NCBI RefSeq assembly: GCF_001593005.1
Contig: NZ_LQZQ01000045.1
Span: 620,001 to 684,000, forward strand
Direction of reading: 5' to 3'
Source: Roseivirga ehrenbergii
GTDB taxonomy: Bacteria > Bacteroidota > Bacteroidia > Cytophagales > Cyclobacteriaceae
Length of the DNA: 64,000 nucleotides
The notes beneath the pieces were generated by a model that had not been told where the DNA came from, made no database searches, and saw only the letters and a program-made list of their open reading frames with translations. A program made the translations under genes and the position numbers. Of the stretch, positions 33,332 to 42,011 are shown one piece after another; within the stretch, counting starts at the first letter, position 1, and each line of letters begins with the position of its first letter.

Positions 33332-35213
33332 ATTTTATTTTATTCCCCTTTTGTTAATTAGCATTGCGAGCTTTGCCCAATACAGCAAAATCGAAAAAGG
33401 CTATTATCAATTCCCCATACAGCCAGAGCGCACGAACTATTTGGCTGGAAATATGGGAGAATTGCGTGCCTCGCATTTTCACGCTGGGCTCGACATTAAA
33501 ACCAATGGCGTAGAAGGGCTCAATGTTTATGCTGCTGCCGAAGGCTATGTAAGTCGAATTGCGGTATCTACCGGAGGCTATGGCAACGCTGTATACGTGG
33601 TTCACCCCAATGGCACCACAACAGTGTATGCCCACTTACAGCGATTTAATGATGAACTAGCCAAATACGTATTGGAAAGTCAGTACAAGCAAAAGTCATT
33701 TACTGTAAACCTATTTCCTGATCGCGGAAGATTTAAATTGAAGAAGGGAGAAGTATTGGGTTACTCAGGTAACTCGGGTTCATCTACCGGTCCACACCTT
33801 CATTTTGAAATTAGAGATGCCAATCAAGAAGTGCTCGATCCGTTAAGAATTGGTTTTACCGAAATCAAAGATAAGATCGCCCCTATTGCTGAAAGGATTG
33901 CTTTGAAAACCATGGACATCAACTCAAGGGTCAATGGGCAATTCGGTAGGTTCGAATTCAACCTAGAAAAGCGAGGAAATGAATATGTGATTACCGACAC
34001 CATTCGCACCGCAGGCAAAATTGGTTTCGAAATTTGGGCACACGACAAGCTCGATGGCGCTGCCAATAAAAATGGTGTTCCTGAAATTGATGTTTATCAA
34101 AATCGGAAATTGTTGTTCAGTCAGAGAATTGATTCTGTCAATTTTTCTTTACAATACAATATTAAGTCACTTACCAATTACCAAGCTGAGCAAGAAACTA
34201 GAAGGCGCTATAATAAGCTCTATATCGATGATGGTAATAGTTTGGGTTTTTACAACGACATGAAAGACCGTGGATTCTTTTATCCACAGCAAGACTCGAT
34301 TTACCTTTTCCAAATTCTTTTGGCCGATGCCTATGGCAACCAGCGTAGGGTCTCATTCAATGTAAAAGGAGAAAAGACTGCCCCCACCGAACTCACTCAA
34401 ATTGACCGTAGAAATCATTCCTACTTATTAGACAATACGCTACAAATCCACAGAAAGCGTAAAGACGAACTCAACAACATTACTGTGTATACCCAACAAG
34501 GTTCACACATTCTAGAACCCGCTTATTCTGATAGCGAAGAAAACGTTTACTTGGTAGATTTGAATAAAGGCCTGCCAAAAACCATAGATTTCGGAGACAA
34601 CCAAGAGGAAATGGACTTTATAGATATGGTTCCTTCAGAAAAGGAACACTCCTATCTTTCTGAATCTTTTTCTGCGGCCTTCGGTAAAAACACTCTATTC
34701 GATACGCTATACTTAAAAGCGAGGCACTACATAAATGAGGAAAAGAAAATCGAAGTACTACAGATTGGGGATGAAATTTCTGCTTTACGAGGAATTGTAG
34801 AAATAGAGCTAGTACCACTTTTAGAATATGACACACTTGAGCAGTATCAGGCCTATGCACTGAGTAATACGGGCAATGCAAGCTTTGTAGGCGGAAATTG
34901 GAGCGAAGGAAAAATCAGGTTTGCCATTTCCTCCTTTGGTAACTTCACATTGATGAGAGATTTAACCCCTCCTACAATCAAGCAACGTGCATCAAACAAC
35001 GGAATTCTCTATTTCAATATTGATGATGAACTTTCGGGCATTAAAGAATACGAGGCTACGATTAACGGAGAATGGCTTTTAATGAACTACGACTCTAAAA
35101 GAAAATTAATTTGGTCAGAAACTTTAGATAAGAGCAAACCATTAAAGGGAGATTTTGCTTTAACAGTAACAGATTACGCTGGAAACAAGAAAACCCTAAC
35201 GTTAAAACTTTAA
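33300..35213 (+). CDS. M23-family peptidase (LytM), secreted
   Basis: 637 residues. A signal peptide (FYFIPLLLISIASFAQ) is followed at once by the M23 domain: HFHAGLDIKT (zinc His and Asp), the central VYAHL and HLHFEI with the third zinc ligand and catalytic His. All zinc residues are present, so an active peptidoglycan endopeptidase is likely. The long C-terminal part (about 190-637) holds several beta-rich segments of unknown fold, including DYAGNKKTLTL near the end. The gene overlaps the FAH gene by 32 bp and is 2 bp ahead of the peroxiredoxin gene. Confidence 0.92.
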   Translation: MRKCWKLRLSRFYFIPLLLISIASFAQYSKIEKGYYQFPIQPERTNYLAGNMGELRASHFHAGLDIKTNGVEGLNVYAAAEGYVSRIAVSTGGYGNAVYVVHPNGTTTVYAHLQRFNDELAKYVLESQYKQKSFTVNLFPDRGRFKLKKGEVLGYSGNSGSSTGPHLHFEIRDANQEVLDPLRIGFTEIKDKIAPIAERIALKTMDINSRVNGQFGRFEFNLEKRGNEYVITDTIRTAGKIGFEIWAHDKLDGAANKNGVPEIDVYQNRKLLFSQRIDSVNFSLQYNIKSLTNYQAEQETRRRYNKLYIDDGNSLGFYNDMKDRGFFYPQQDSIYLFQILLADAYGNQRRVSFNVKGEKTAPTELTQIDRRNHSYLLDNTLQIHRKRKDELNNITVYTQQGSHILEPAYSDSEENVYLVDLNKGLPKTIDFGDNQEEMDFIDMVPSEKEHSYLSESFSAAFGKNTLFDTLYLKARHYINEEKKIEVLQIGDEISALRGIVEIELVPLLEYDTLEQYQAYALSNTGNASFVGGNWSEGKIRFAISSFGNFTLMRDLTPPTIKQRASNNGILYFNIDDELSGIKEYEATINGEWLLMNYDSKRKLIWSETLDKSKPLKGDFALTVTDYAGNKKTLTLKL

Positions 35214-35215
35214 TT

Positions 35216-35665
35216 ATGGCATTACAAGCAGGCGATAAAGCCCCAAATTTTGAAGGAATCGATCAAGACAGTAACCCAATTAAGCTTTCTGATTTTGCTG
35301 GAAAGAAATTAGTTCTCTTCTTCTACCCTAAAGACAATACCCCCGGCTGCACCGCAGAAGCATGCAACCTTAGAGATAATTATAATGCCCTTTTAGAGGC
35401 CGGATACGCAATTGTTGGGATTAGTTCGGATTCGGCAAAGAAGCATCAAAATTTTATTAATAAATTCGCACTTCCATTTCCGCTAATTGCCGATGAAGAC
35501 AAAAGCATTCATGAGCAGTTTGGAACTTGGGTAGAAAAATCGATGTATGGCAGAACTTATATGGGAACTGCCCGCACAACATTTATAATTGATGAAAACG
35601 GAGTGATTGAAGAAGTGATTGCGAAAGTAAAAACCAAAGACCACACCGCTCAGATATTGAAATAA
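35216..35665 (+). CDS. bcp: Thioredoxin-dependent thiol peroxidase (BCP)
   Basis: 149 residues. Atypical 2-Cys peroxiredoxin of the Bcp/PrxQ type: peroxidatic C45 in NTPGCTAEAC and resolving C50 five residues on. The Arg of the active site is in TARTTFIID. It reduces hydrogen peroxide and organic peroxides in the cytoplasm using thioredoxin. The start is 2 bp after the M23 gene's stop, so translation is likely coupled to it. Confidence 0.96.
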   Translation: MALQAGDKAPNFEGIDQDSNPIKLSDFAGKKLVLFFYPKDNTPGCTAEACNLRDNYNALLEAGYAIVGISSDSAKKHQNFINKFALPFPLIADEDKSIHEQFGTWVEKSMYGRTYMGTARTTFIIDENGVIEEVIAKVKTKDHTAQILK

Positions 35666-35689
35666 TTTTTAACCAATCATAAATACAGC

Positions 35690-36538
35690 GTGAATAAACC
35701 TAGTATTGAAACCCTAGAGAAAACAGCTTCTCAGGTAAGGCGTGATATTGTACGAATGGTACATGCCGTGAACTCTGGTCACCCAGGTGGTTCTTTAGGA
35801 TGCACCGATTTCCTTACTGCTTTGTACTTCAACATTATGGACATCAAAAAACCATTTGATCCAGATGGAAGAGACGAAGACATGTTCTTTTTATCGAACG
35901 GGCACATTTCTCCGGTTTGGTACAGCATTTTGGCCCGTAGCGGTTACTTTCCTGTATCCGAACTTGCCACTTTCAGAAAATTAGACTCTAGGCTTCAGGG
36001 CCACCCTGCTACTGAAGAAGGTTTACCCGGAATTCGTGTAGCATCAGGTTCATTAGGCCAAGGCCTTTCTGTAGCCTGTGGAGCAGCTCAAGCTAAAAAA
36101 CTGAACAAGGACGACAAACGCGTGTATGTTTTGATGGGCGATGGAGAACTTGACGAAGGTCAGGTTTGGGAAGCAGCCATGTATGCAGCTCACCATAAAA
36201 TTGATAACCTTATTGCTACGGTAGACTATAACGGTCAGCAAATTGACGGCCCTACATCTGATGTAATGGATCTTAAGGACTTGAAAGCCAAATGGCAAGC
36301 CTTTGGTTGGGACGTGATTGAAAGCGATGGTAACGACATGAAGTCTGTAATCAACGCCATGAGCTTAGCGAAATCACTTTCTGGTAAAGGAAAACCAGTA
36401 GTTAACCTTATGAAAACTGAAATGGGTGCCGGTGTAGACTTTATGATGGGGTCGCACAAATGGCATGGTGTAGCGCCAAACGATGAACAATTGGCTACCG
36501 CTTTGGCTCAGTTAGAAGAAACCCTTGGAGACTATTAA
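35690..36538 (+). CDS. Transketolase, N-terminal subunit
   Basis: 282 residues, starting with a GTG (35690). ThDP-binding half: HPGGSLG, the substrate His in LSNGHISP, and the diphosphate motif GDGELDEGQVWEA. With the next gene it makes a split transketolase of the pentose-phosphate pathway, common in Bacteroidota and archaea. The pair is separated by 9 bp. No signal peptide. All ThDP and metal residues are visible. Confidence 0.95.
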   Translation: MNKPSIETLEKTASQVRRDIVRMVHAVNSGHPGGSLGCTDFLTALYFNIMDIKKPFDPDGRDEDMFFLSNGHISPVWYSILARSGYFPVSELATFRKLDSRLQGHPATEEGLPGIRVASGSLGQGLSVACGAAQAKKLNKDDKRVYVLMGDGELDEGQVWEAAMYAAHHKIDNLIATVDYNGQQIDGPTSDVMDLKDLKAKWQAFGWDVIESDGNDMKSVINAMSLAKSLSGKGKPVVNLMKTEMGAGVDFMMGSHKWHGVAPNDEQLATALAQLEETLGDY

Positions 36539-36547
36539 TAAGCAGCA

Positions 36548-37501
36548 ATGACGAAATTTACATATACAGATCAAAAAGATACACGTTCTGGCTTCGGTGC
36601 TGGTTTATTGGAATTAGGACGTACGAACCCTGAAGTAGTGGCGCTTTGTGCCGACCTTGTGGGTTCTTTAAAAATGCAGGATTTCATCGATGAATTTCCT
36701 GAAAGATTTTTCCAAGTAGGTATTGCTGAAGCCAACATGATGGGCGTGGCTGCTGGTTTAACCATTGGCGGTAAAATTCCTTTCACAGGTACTTTCGCCA
36801 ACTTCTCTACGGGTCGTGTTTACGATCAAATCCGTCAGTCGATTGCTTATTCTGGTAAAAACGTAAAGATTTGTGCTTCTCACGCAGGTTTAACTTTGGG
36901 TGAAGATGGCGCAACGCACCAGATTTTGGAAGACATCGGTTTGATGAAAATGTTACCGCACATGACGGTGATCAATCCATGTGATTACAACCAAACTAAA
37001 GCGGCTACTATTGCGATTGCTGAATATGAAGGCCCTGTTTACTTGCGTTTTGGAAGACCAAAAGTGCCTGTATTCACGCCAGCCGACCAAAAATTCGAAA
37101 TTGGTAAAGCCATTAAAATGATTGAAGGAAATGATGTAACCATCTTTGCTACGGGTCATTTGGTATGGGAAGCTATTGAAGCAGAAGCGATATTGGCCAA
37201 AGAAGGGATTAGCGTGGAAGTAATTAACATTCATACCATTAAGCCTTTGGATGTTCAAGCGATTATTGAATCTGCTAAGAAAACGGGTTGTGTAGTAACT
37301 GCCGAAGAACACCAAATGAATGGTGGTTTGGGCGATAGCGTAGCACAGACTTTAGCACTTAACCTCCCTACCCCATTAGAAATGGTAGCGGTGAATGATT
37401 CTTTCGGTGAAAGTGGAACACCAGAGCAATTGATGAAGAAATACGGTATCGATGCTGAAAATATCGTAAAAGCCGTTAAAAGAGTAATGAAGAGAAAATA
37501 A
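36548..37501 (+). CDS. Transketolase, C-terminal subunit
   Basis: 317 residues: pyrimidine-binding domain with the catalytic Glu in [28 protein letters not shown], then the C-terminal transketolase domain ([19 protein letters not shown]). It completes the enzyme encoded by the preceding gene. A compact terminator follows 28 bp later. Confidence 0.95.
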   Translation: MTKFTYTDQKDTRSGFGAGLLELGRTNPEVVALCADLVGSLKMQDFIDEFPERFFQVGIAEANMMGVAAGLTIGGKIPFTGTFANFSTGRVYDQIRQSIAYSGKNVKICASHAGLTLGEDGATHQILEDIGLMKMLPHMTVINPCDYNQTKAATIAIAEYEGPVYLRFGRPKVPVFTPADQKFEIGKAIKMIEGNDVTIFATGHLVWEAIEAEAILAKEGISVEVINIHTIKPLDVQAIIESAKKTGCVVTAEEHQMNGGLGDSVAQTLALNLPTPLEMVAVNDSFGESGTPEQLMKKYGIDAENIVKAVKRVMKRK

Positions 37502-37529
37502 TTTCCTTTAACCCCTAAAATACTGAAAG

Positions 37530-37557
37530 CCCGATTCGAGAGAATTGGGTTTTTTTG
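37530..37557 (+). terminator. Terminator after the transketolase pair
   Basis: CCCGATTC-GAGA-GAATTGGG (8 bp with one G-T pair) followed by seven T. Confidence 0.88.
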
Positions 37558-37590
37558 TGTTGGTTGAATTGTAGCCCCCTGCCCCTCTTA

Positions 37591-37663
37591 TTCTTGGCAC
37601 TCACTCTTTGAACAGGCGGACTCTAGCGGTTTCGTTTTTGAAACTTCAACCTCAGAGTAACGG
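37591..37663 (-). repeat. GIY-YIG-associated repeat, single arm (copy C)
   Basis: Carries TTCTTGGCACTCACTCTTTG, GACTCTAGCGGTTTCG and CCTCAGAGTAACGG, the left-arm type, without its own nuclease gene. Confidence 0.7.
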
Positions 37664-37759
37664 TTATTTATAGTCCCACTGTCGCGGGTTCTCCGAACCT
37701 GTGAACAACTAATAATCAAGGACTCTATCCGTTTTCTTTTCAATAAGACCAATTCGGAG

Positions 37760-37892
37760 CGTCATTCTGAGGGAGAGTATTTCACGATAGAGAAATACAC
37801 GACCGCGAGAATCTGTTGGTTCTTGGCACCCTCTCTCCAAACAAACAGACTCTCACGGTTTCGTTTTTCAAACTTCAACCTCAGAGTGACGG
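37760..37892. repeat. GIY-YIG-associated palindromic repeat, both arms (copy D)
   Basis: Starts CGTCATTCTGAGGGAGAG and ends CCTCAGAGTGACGG; the two arms pair as a long imperfect palindrome (GCGAGAATCTGTTGG against AACAGACTCTCACGG type sequence). It ends 53 bp before the second GIY-YIG start. Confidence 0.75.
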
Positions 37893-37945
37893 TAAATTTT
37901 AGTTCCTTTCTCAGCAAATCTTCTTCAATTTTGATAAATTCAATT

Positions 37946-38245
37946 ATGGCTTATGGTGGCTCAGTTTACATTTTGACGAATAAAAATAGAACTACCCTGT
38001 ATACTGGTGTTACTTCGGATTTAGGCGCCAGACTTAGACAACATCGTGATAAGGCTTTCCCAAAGAGCTTTACGGCTAAATATAATTTGACAGTGCTGGT
38101 TTACATGGAACACTTTTCCTCAATAGAGGAAGCCATTCAAATGGAAAAAGCGATTAAAGCAAAGACCAGAATTAATAAGGAAAAGCTCATCAATTCGGTC
38201 AACCCTAATTGGGAAGATTTAGCAAATGAAGTGCTGAATTGGTGA
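37946..38245 (+). CDS. Small GIY-YIG endonuclease, element copy 2
   Basis: Start at ATG 37946, at the same place as in copy 1. 99 residues, differing from copy 1 at 8 positions, all conservative or at surface-type sites; VYIL, LYTGVT, the Arg in LGARLRQH and Glu in SSIEEAIQMEKAIK are kept. The 30 bp in front of both start codons are nearly identical (ATCTTCTTCAATTTTGATAA), so the homology block is larger than the gene. Arms of type CCTCAGAGTGACGG before and CCGTCATTCTGAGG after flank it. Function as for copy 1. Confidence 0.88.
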   Translation: MAYGGSVYILTNKNRTTLYTGVTSDLGARLRQHRDKAFPKSFTAKYNLTVLVYMEHFSSIEEAIQMEKAIKAKTRINKEKLINSVNPNWEDLANEVLNW

Positions 38246-38261
38246 TAGCTGCTAATTCTTC

Positions 38262-38396
38262 CCGTCATTCTGAGGGAATTCACTTGTGGATACACAATGT
38301 GAATGACCGCGAGAATCTGTCTGCTCTTTGCACTATCCCTCCGAACAAACAGACTCTAGCGGTTTCGTTTTTCAAGCTTCAACCTCAGAGTAACGG
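38262..38396. repeat. GIY-YIG-associated palindromic repeat (copy E)
   Basis: Starts CCGTCATTCTGAGGGAATTC and ends CCTCAGAGTAACGG, again two inverted arms joined by GAATCTGTCTGCTCTTTGCA. It begins 17 bp after the nuclease stop. Confidence 0.75.
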
Positions 38397-38489
38397 TAAA
38401 TTGTAGGACTCAGCGTTCTTTGCGGTGAAGAAACCAATTCTCTTATTATGCCACAAAGGCCAAAAGCTTTGTTAATTTAGGGCTTGCCA

Positions 38490-38963
38490 ATGAACAAGTC
38501 TACCTTTAAGCTCCGTTCCTTTTTATACAGTTTATTCATATTGATTGCCTTGGTGATTATTACAGACTTTGCGCTACCCGGAAAATCCTTTACAGATCAG
38601 GTAATAAAAGTCCAAGCAGAACGACAACAGTATTACAATGCCGCCCAGAACTACCATTATTCATACAAACTAACTACTGGACAACACGATTTTTCTGTGT
38701 CGGAAGATTTTGCAAAAACAGTCAATGAAGGTGATACTGTAAACTACCGTATTTCCCGCATATTCAAGGAAGTTAATCGCTATCAACTAAGCGAAGATAA
38801 GAATATGCACACGGATTCTTTGAGGCGGTATTCTGGCCTTATCCTTCCATTGCTAGTGCTCGTGGTTATGGGATTTGCTTATCGGCATGGAAGAAAAATG
38901 AGTGCGCTAATTTTCGTTATGCAAACCCTTACCTTAGCTGATTTAGCCTTTCTTATAATGTGA
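38490..38963 (+). CDS. Small membrane protein of unknown function
   Basis: 157 residues from the ATG at 38490 (an in-frame TTG two codons earlier is possible). One hydrophobic segment near the N-terminus (FLYSLFILIALVIITDFAL), a polar extracytoplasmic stretch of ~90 residues, and two C-terminal membrane segments (LILPLLVLVVMGFAY, ALIFVMQTLTLADLAF). I see no family motif. It is flanked by repeat copy E and the stress gene terminator and stands alone on the plus strand. Confidence 0.65.
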   Translation: MNKSTFKLRSFLYSLFILIALVIITDFALPGKSFTDQVIKVQAERQQYYNAAQNYHYSYKLTTGQHDFSVSEDFAKTVNEGDTVNYRISRIFKEVNRYQLSEDKNMHTDSLRRYSGLILPLLVLVVMGFAYRHGRKMSALIFVMQTLTLADLAFLIM

Positions 38964-39052
38964 CACTTTCAATTCAACGACAATTTTTTCTAAGCTAATC
39001 ACTACGAAAACCTCATGTGGCTTTGGTGCTTTCTTATCTAATATCTAGGTAT

Positions 39053-39095
39053 AAAAAAAACACCACATTTAGCCATAAAACTAAATGCGGTGTTC
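39053..39095 (-). terminator. Terminator of the ferritin-like gene
   Basis: Minus-strand hairpin GAACACCGCATTTAG / CTAAATGTGGTGTT with eight T, 25 bp past the stop. Confidence 0.9.
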
Positions 39096-39120
39096 TAAAC
39101 AAATAAACTACTCTAGTATC

Positions 39121-39570
39121 TTAAGCTACTTTTTCCATCATTTTCAGTTTAACTACTGTTGCGTCAATACTGGCTTTGTGACCTCTTAGCATGTTAGTTA
39201 CACTTGGTGGAAGCGATAGATCACTTTCCAAAATGTCTTTATAGTCTTCACTAGCCGTTTCTTCTCCGCGAATACACTCCTGCAAAACTTTTTCTGCATT
39301 ATTAGAGGCAATTGAAGATTTCAAATCCATCCATGCTCTGTGTAAAGCTGCTTTAAAACTACTCTCAGTTACTGGCTCTCCACCTAAGGCCGTTATTTCA
39401 GAAGCCAATTCTCCGGCAAACCTAGTTCTTTCCATTACCTGGTTCTTAAAGAAGTTTTTCAATTGGGCATCAGTCATGTCATCAATAGCGTTTTCATACC
39501 CTTGAATCGCATCATATGAACGTCTTAAAACATCATTTAATTTGTCGACTAATTTTTCTGTATAATTCAT
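39121..39570 (-). CDS. PA2169-family four-helix bundle (DUF2383) protein
   Basis: 149 residues, all-helical, ferritin-like. It begins LVDKLNDVLRRSYDAIQGYE and has regular Glu/His positions (QVMERTRFAGELASEI, RGEETASEDYKDIL), as in the DUF2383/PA2169 group. These are general-stress proteins of unknown detailed function, often induced in stationary phase. It is a single-gene unit with a strong terminator. Confidence 0.88.
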   Translation of the reverse strand: MNYTEKLVDKLNDVLRRSYDAIQGYENAIDDMTDAQLKNFFKNQVMERTRFAGELASEITALGGEPVTESSFKAALHRAWMDLKSSIASNNAEKVLQECIRGEETASEDYKDILESDLSLPPSVTNMLRGHKASIDATVVKLKMMEKVA

Positions 39571-39936
39571 GTTTCTATATTTTAATTAAAAGTTATCTAG
39601 CCTTTTGAAAGAACTATGCCAGTTCTATAAAGACCTCTCAATTAAGCGTATATGCGATTTTGCTCAACATATTAATAAAAAACAGTAGAGTGAATTCCAC
39701 ACTAGTGGTGAAAGAAGCTACAGGTTAAAACTCCCACATCTTAGCTATCCAATATCAGTTGTAAACCCTCTAAATATTACCCTCTAAATCAGTCTGGTTG
39801 CAAAGGAGTGCGATGACTACCCTTTAAATAAAAAAGATCATAATTTGGGTAATAGCATGGGTACAGAAATAATATTGTAAAAAGTATTTTTATCTTCAAC
39901 ACACCTAATCAAACATTCCATTAAACATCGCCTATT
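39571..39936. other. 366-bp gap between the ferritin-like and PETase-like genes
   Basis: This divergent intergenic region must hold both promoters but no full TTTG-N19-TAnnTTTG was found. An imperfect palindrome centred on ACTAGT (about 39701-39716) and two copies of ACCCTCTAAAT near 39767-39790 are the only structure seen. Confidence 0.4.
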
Positions 39937-40797
39937 ATGAAAGTCCGAACCTTATTAGTATTGTTAATATGTGTGTTATCGTATTCTGTTTACGGACAAT
40001 GCGAATCTATAACAGCAAAAAGTGTTTCAACCTACACACCATTCTCCTTAGATTCACTGTATGAGGCTGATGGATTACGAAACGGTGATGATTATGATGG
40101 TGCCACTTTGTACTTTCCAACCAATAGCGAATCGAATTTAAAAAGTATCGTATTAGTACCTGGCTACAAGGCCACTCAAAGGTCTGTAAGCTTATGGGCA
40201 AGATACCTTGCCGAACGTGGTTATGTTACCATGACAATTGGCACAAACGCTCTAACCGACAGCCCCGCATTAAGGGCCAAAGCACTTGTAGATGGTATGG
40301 AAACCATTCGACAAGAGAATAATAGAACGGATTCGCCCTTATTCCAAAAACTAGATACTGAAAACATTGCTGTGGGTGGGTGGTCCATGGGTGGTGGTGG
40401 CGCACAATTAGCCGCAGCGCTCGATAAAAGAGTGAAAGCTGTGATTGCAATAACACCCTGGTTATACCCTAAAACACTTGCAGAAACGGATTTAAACCAT
40501 ACCGCACCTGTATTGATCTTAAGCGGACAAGTTGACCCTACAGCCCCTCCCGCCAGTCATTCGAATGTGCATTATGAATATACCCCTTCAAATACTAAAA
40601 AAATGCTTTTTGAAATTACCGAAGGAAATCATTCTACCCCGCTTTACCCAAACACAGGAAACGGAGATTTAGGTAATGTAGCCTACGCTTGGCTCGAACT
40701 GTTTGTACGCGGAAACGACTGTTATAGTCAATTACTAAGTACGAATGCACTTAATCAAAACTCAACCGCTTCAAAACAGCAAAGCAATCTAAATTGA
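39937..40797 (+). CDS. PETase-like polyester hydrolase/lipase (cutinase-type alpha/beta hydrolase)
   Basis: 286 residues with a signal peptide (MKVRTLLVLLICVLSYSVYG). The serine motif GWSMGGGG (148-155) is identical to that of the Ideonella PET hydrolase. Triad: S150, D200 in SGQVDPTAPP, H232 in TEGNHSTP. The aromatic clamp residues of PETase are also present: Tyr77 in VPGYKATQ, Met151 and Trp175 in ITPWLY. The extra disulfide of IsPETase is absent. It should hydrolyse ester bonds of polyesters, cutin-like polymers or lipids outside the cytoplasm. No T9SS C-terminal domain is seen. It overlaps the DUF1648 gene by 4 bp. Activity on PET itself is not shown by sequence. Confidence 0.88.
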   Translation: MKVRTLLVLLICVLSYSVYGQCESITAKSVSTYTPFSLDSLYEADGLRNGDDYDGATLYFPTNSESNLKSIVLVPGYKATQRSVSLWARYLAERGYVTMTIGTNALTDSPALRAKALVDGMETIRQENNRTDSPLFQKLDTENIAVGGWSMGGGGAQLAAALDKRVKAVIAITPWLYPKTLAETDLNHTAPVLILSGQVDPTAPPASHSNVHYEYTPSNTKKMLFEITEGNHSTPLYPNTGNGDLGNVAYAWLELFVRGNDCYSQLLSTNALNQNSTASKQQSNLN

Positions 40798-41327
40798 ATT
40801 CAAAAACGGATAAAAATAGTCGCCCGATATTAAAACTTAAATTATCGGGTATAGATGTTGTCATGGAGCTTTTTGGCTGGCTGATCTTGATTGGGCTTTG
40901 GGTTTTAGTATTCATTAATTTTCAGGGTTTACCTGAAACCATACCCATTCACTTTAATGCGGCTGGAAAAGCAGATGGTTTTGGAGACAAATGGAACATG
41001 TTAACATTACCAATCGTTGCTTCGGTATTATACATTGGCATGACGGTTTTGAACAAATACCCTCATGTTTTTAACTACCCTACTGAGGCATTAACAGAAG
41101 AAAATGCACTGAAAAACTACACAATGGCTACCCGTTTAATACGAATATTGAAATTAGTTTTAGTGATAATCTTTGGCCTGATTATATTTAGAACTATACA
41201 GAATATTAACGGAACGGCTGAAGGCTTAGGTCTTTGGTTCTTGCCTTTAACATTGGGGATGATCTTTATTCCAATAACATACTATATCATAAAATCCATA
41301 AAGCTGGGTAAAACGAAGGCTAAGTAA
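40794..41327 (+). CDS. DUF1648-family membrane protein
   Basis: 177 residues with four membrane segments. The DUF1648 signature IPIHFNAAGKADGFGDKWNM is in the first loop. The start is a TTG overlapping the hydrolase stop (TTGA); an internal ATG at codon 24 would cut off the charged N-terminus. Its closeness to the PETase-like gene suggests joint expression but gives no mechanism. DUF1648 proteins are membrane proteins of unknown role, some near SdpI-type immunity proteins. Confidence 0.8.
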   Translation: MNSKTDKNSRPILKLKLSGIDVVMELFGWLILIGLWVLVFINFQGLPETIPIHFNAAGKADGFGDKWNMLTLPIVASVLYIGMTVLNKYPHVFNYPTEALTEENALKNYTMATRLIRILKLVLVIIFGLIIFRTIQNINGTAEGLGLWFLPLTLGMIFIPITYYIIKSIKLGKTKAK

Positions 41328-41334
41328 GCAGCTA

Positions 41335-41395
41335 CCACTCCGAACAGACAGACTCTCGCGGTTTCGCTTTTCAAGATTCAAACTTAGAGTAACGA
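41335..41395 (-). repeat. GIY-YIG-associated repeat, single arm (copy F)
   Basis: CCGAACAGACAGACTCTCGC, TTTCGCTTTTCAAG and a degenerate AACTTAGAGTAACG; left-arm type, no nuclease gene attached. Confidence 0.65.
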
Positions 41396-41471
41396 TACAG
41401 TTATAAGGTATTGAACTTAGTTATTCACGCTCTGATTTTTAAAATCAGGCTTTTGCTCGTATTTTGAACCT

Positions 41472-42011
41472 ATGACCAGAGAAGAAGCACGAAACATTCT
41501 AGAATCCATGACCAAAGGGGAAAGTCTATTACGTCATGCCCGAAGTGTAGAATTGGTAATGGAAGCTTACGGAAAGCATTTTGGGGAAGACCCTGAGGAA
41601 TGGGCTATAACAGGCATGCTCCATGATGCCGATTATGAGGCTTACCCCGAAGAACACCCCAACCGAATTGTAAACATGCTTAATGAAATGGGTGAAGAGA
41701 AAATCGCACATGCTATTTCTGCCCACTACACCAAATGGGGCGTTGAATATGAAACCAAGCTAGACAAAGCTTTACTCGCTTGTGATGAACTCACAGGTTT
41801 TACCATTGCCTGTTGCCAAGTTAGGCCAGAAAGCATTGAGGGTTTAACAGCTAAATCGGTAAAGAAAAAACTCAAGCAGAAAAGCTTTGCGGCCAAAGTA
41901 GAGCGTGATGAAATCGAAAAGGGTGTGGAACTCTTAGGGGTTGACCTCACCGAACACATTGAATTCATTATCAAGGTGTTGGAAGAGAATAGAAAAGAGC
42001 TTAATATTTGA
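41472..42011 (+). CDS. HD-domain hydrolase (YfbR/HDIG-like)
   Basis: 179 residues. Metal site residues are His in SLLRHARSVE, HD in GMLHDADYE and a later Asp in ACDELTGF, the pattern of compact HD hydrolases annotated as HDIG proteins. A phosphohydrolase role on nucleotides is likely, in the cytoplasm. Its stop TGA overlaps the ATG of the sirtuin gene (TGATG), so the two are coupled; a link to NAD or nucleotide turnover is possible but unproven. A near-perfect palindrome (CTGATTTT-T-AAAATCAG) lies about 35 bp upstream and may be an operator or hairpin. Confidence 0.85.
   Translation: MTREEARNILESMTKGESLLRHARSVELVMEAYGKHFGEDPEEWAITGMLHDADYEAYPEEHPNRIVNMLNEMGEEKIAHAISAHYTKWGVEYETKLDKALLACDELTGFTIACCQVRPESIEGLTAKSVKKKLKQKSFAAKVERDEIEKGVELLGVDLTEHIEFIIKVLEENRKELNI

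Noticed and set aside
37502-38400. CRISPR or tandem-repeat array around the second GIY-YIG gene
   Set aside because: The repeats are inverted arms of different lengths at irregular spacing, which fits a palindromic mobile repeat instead.
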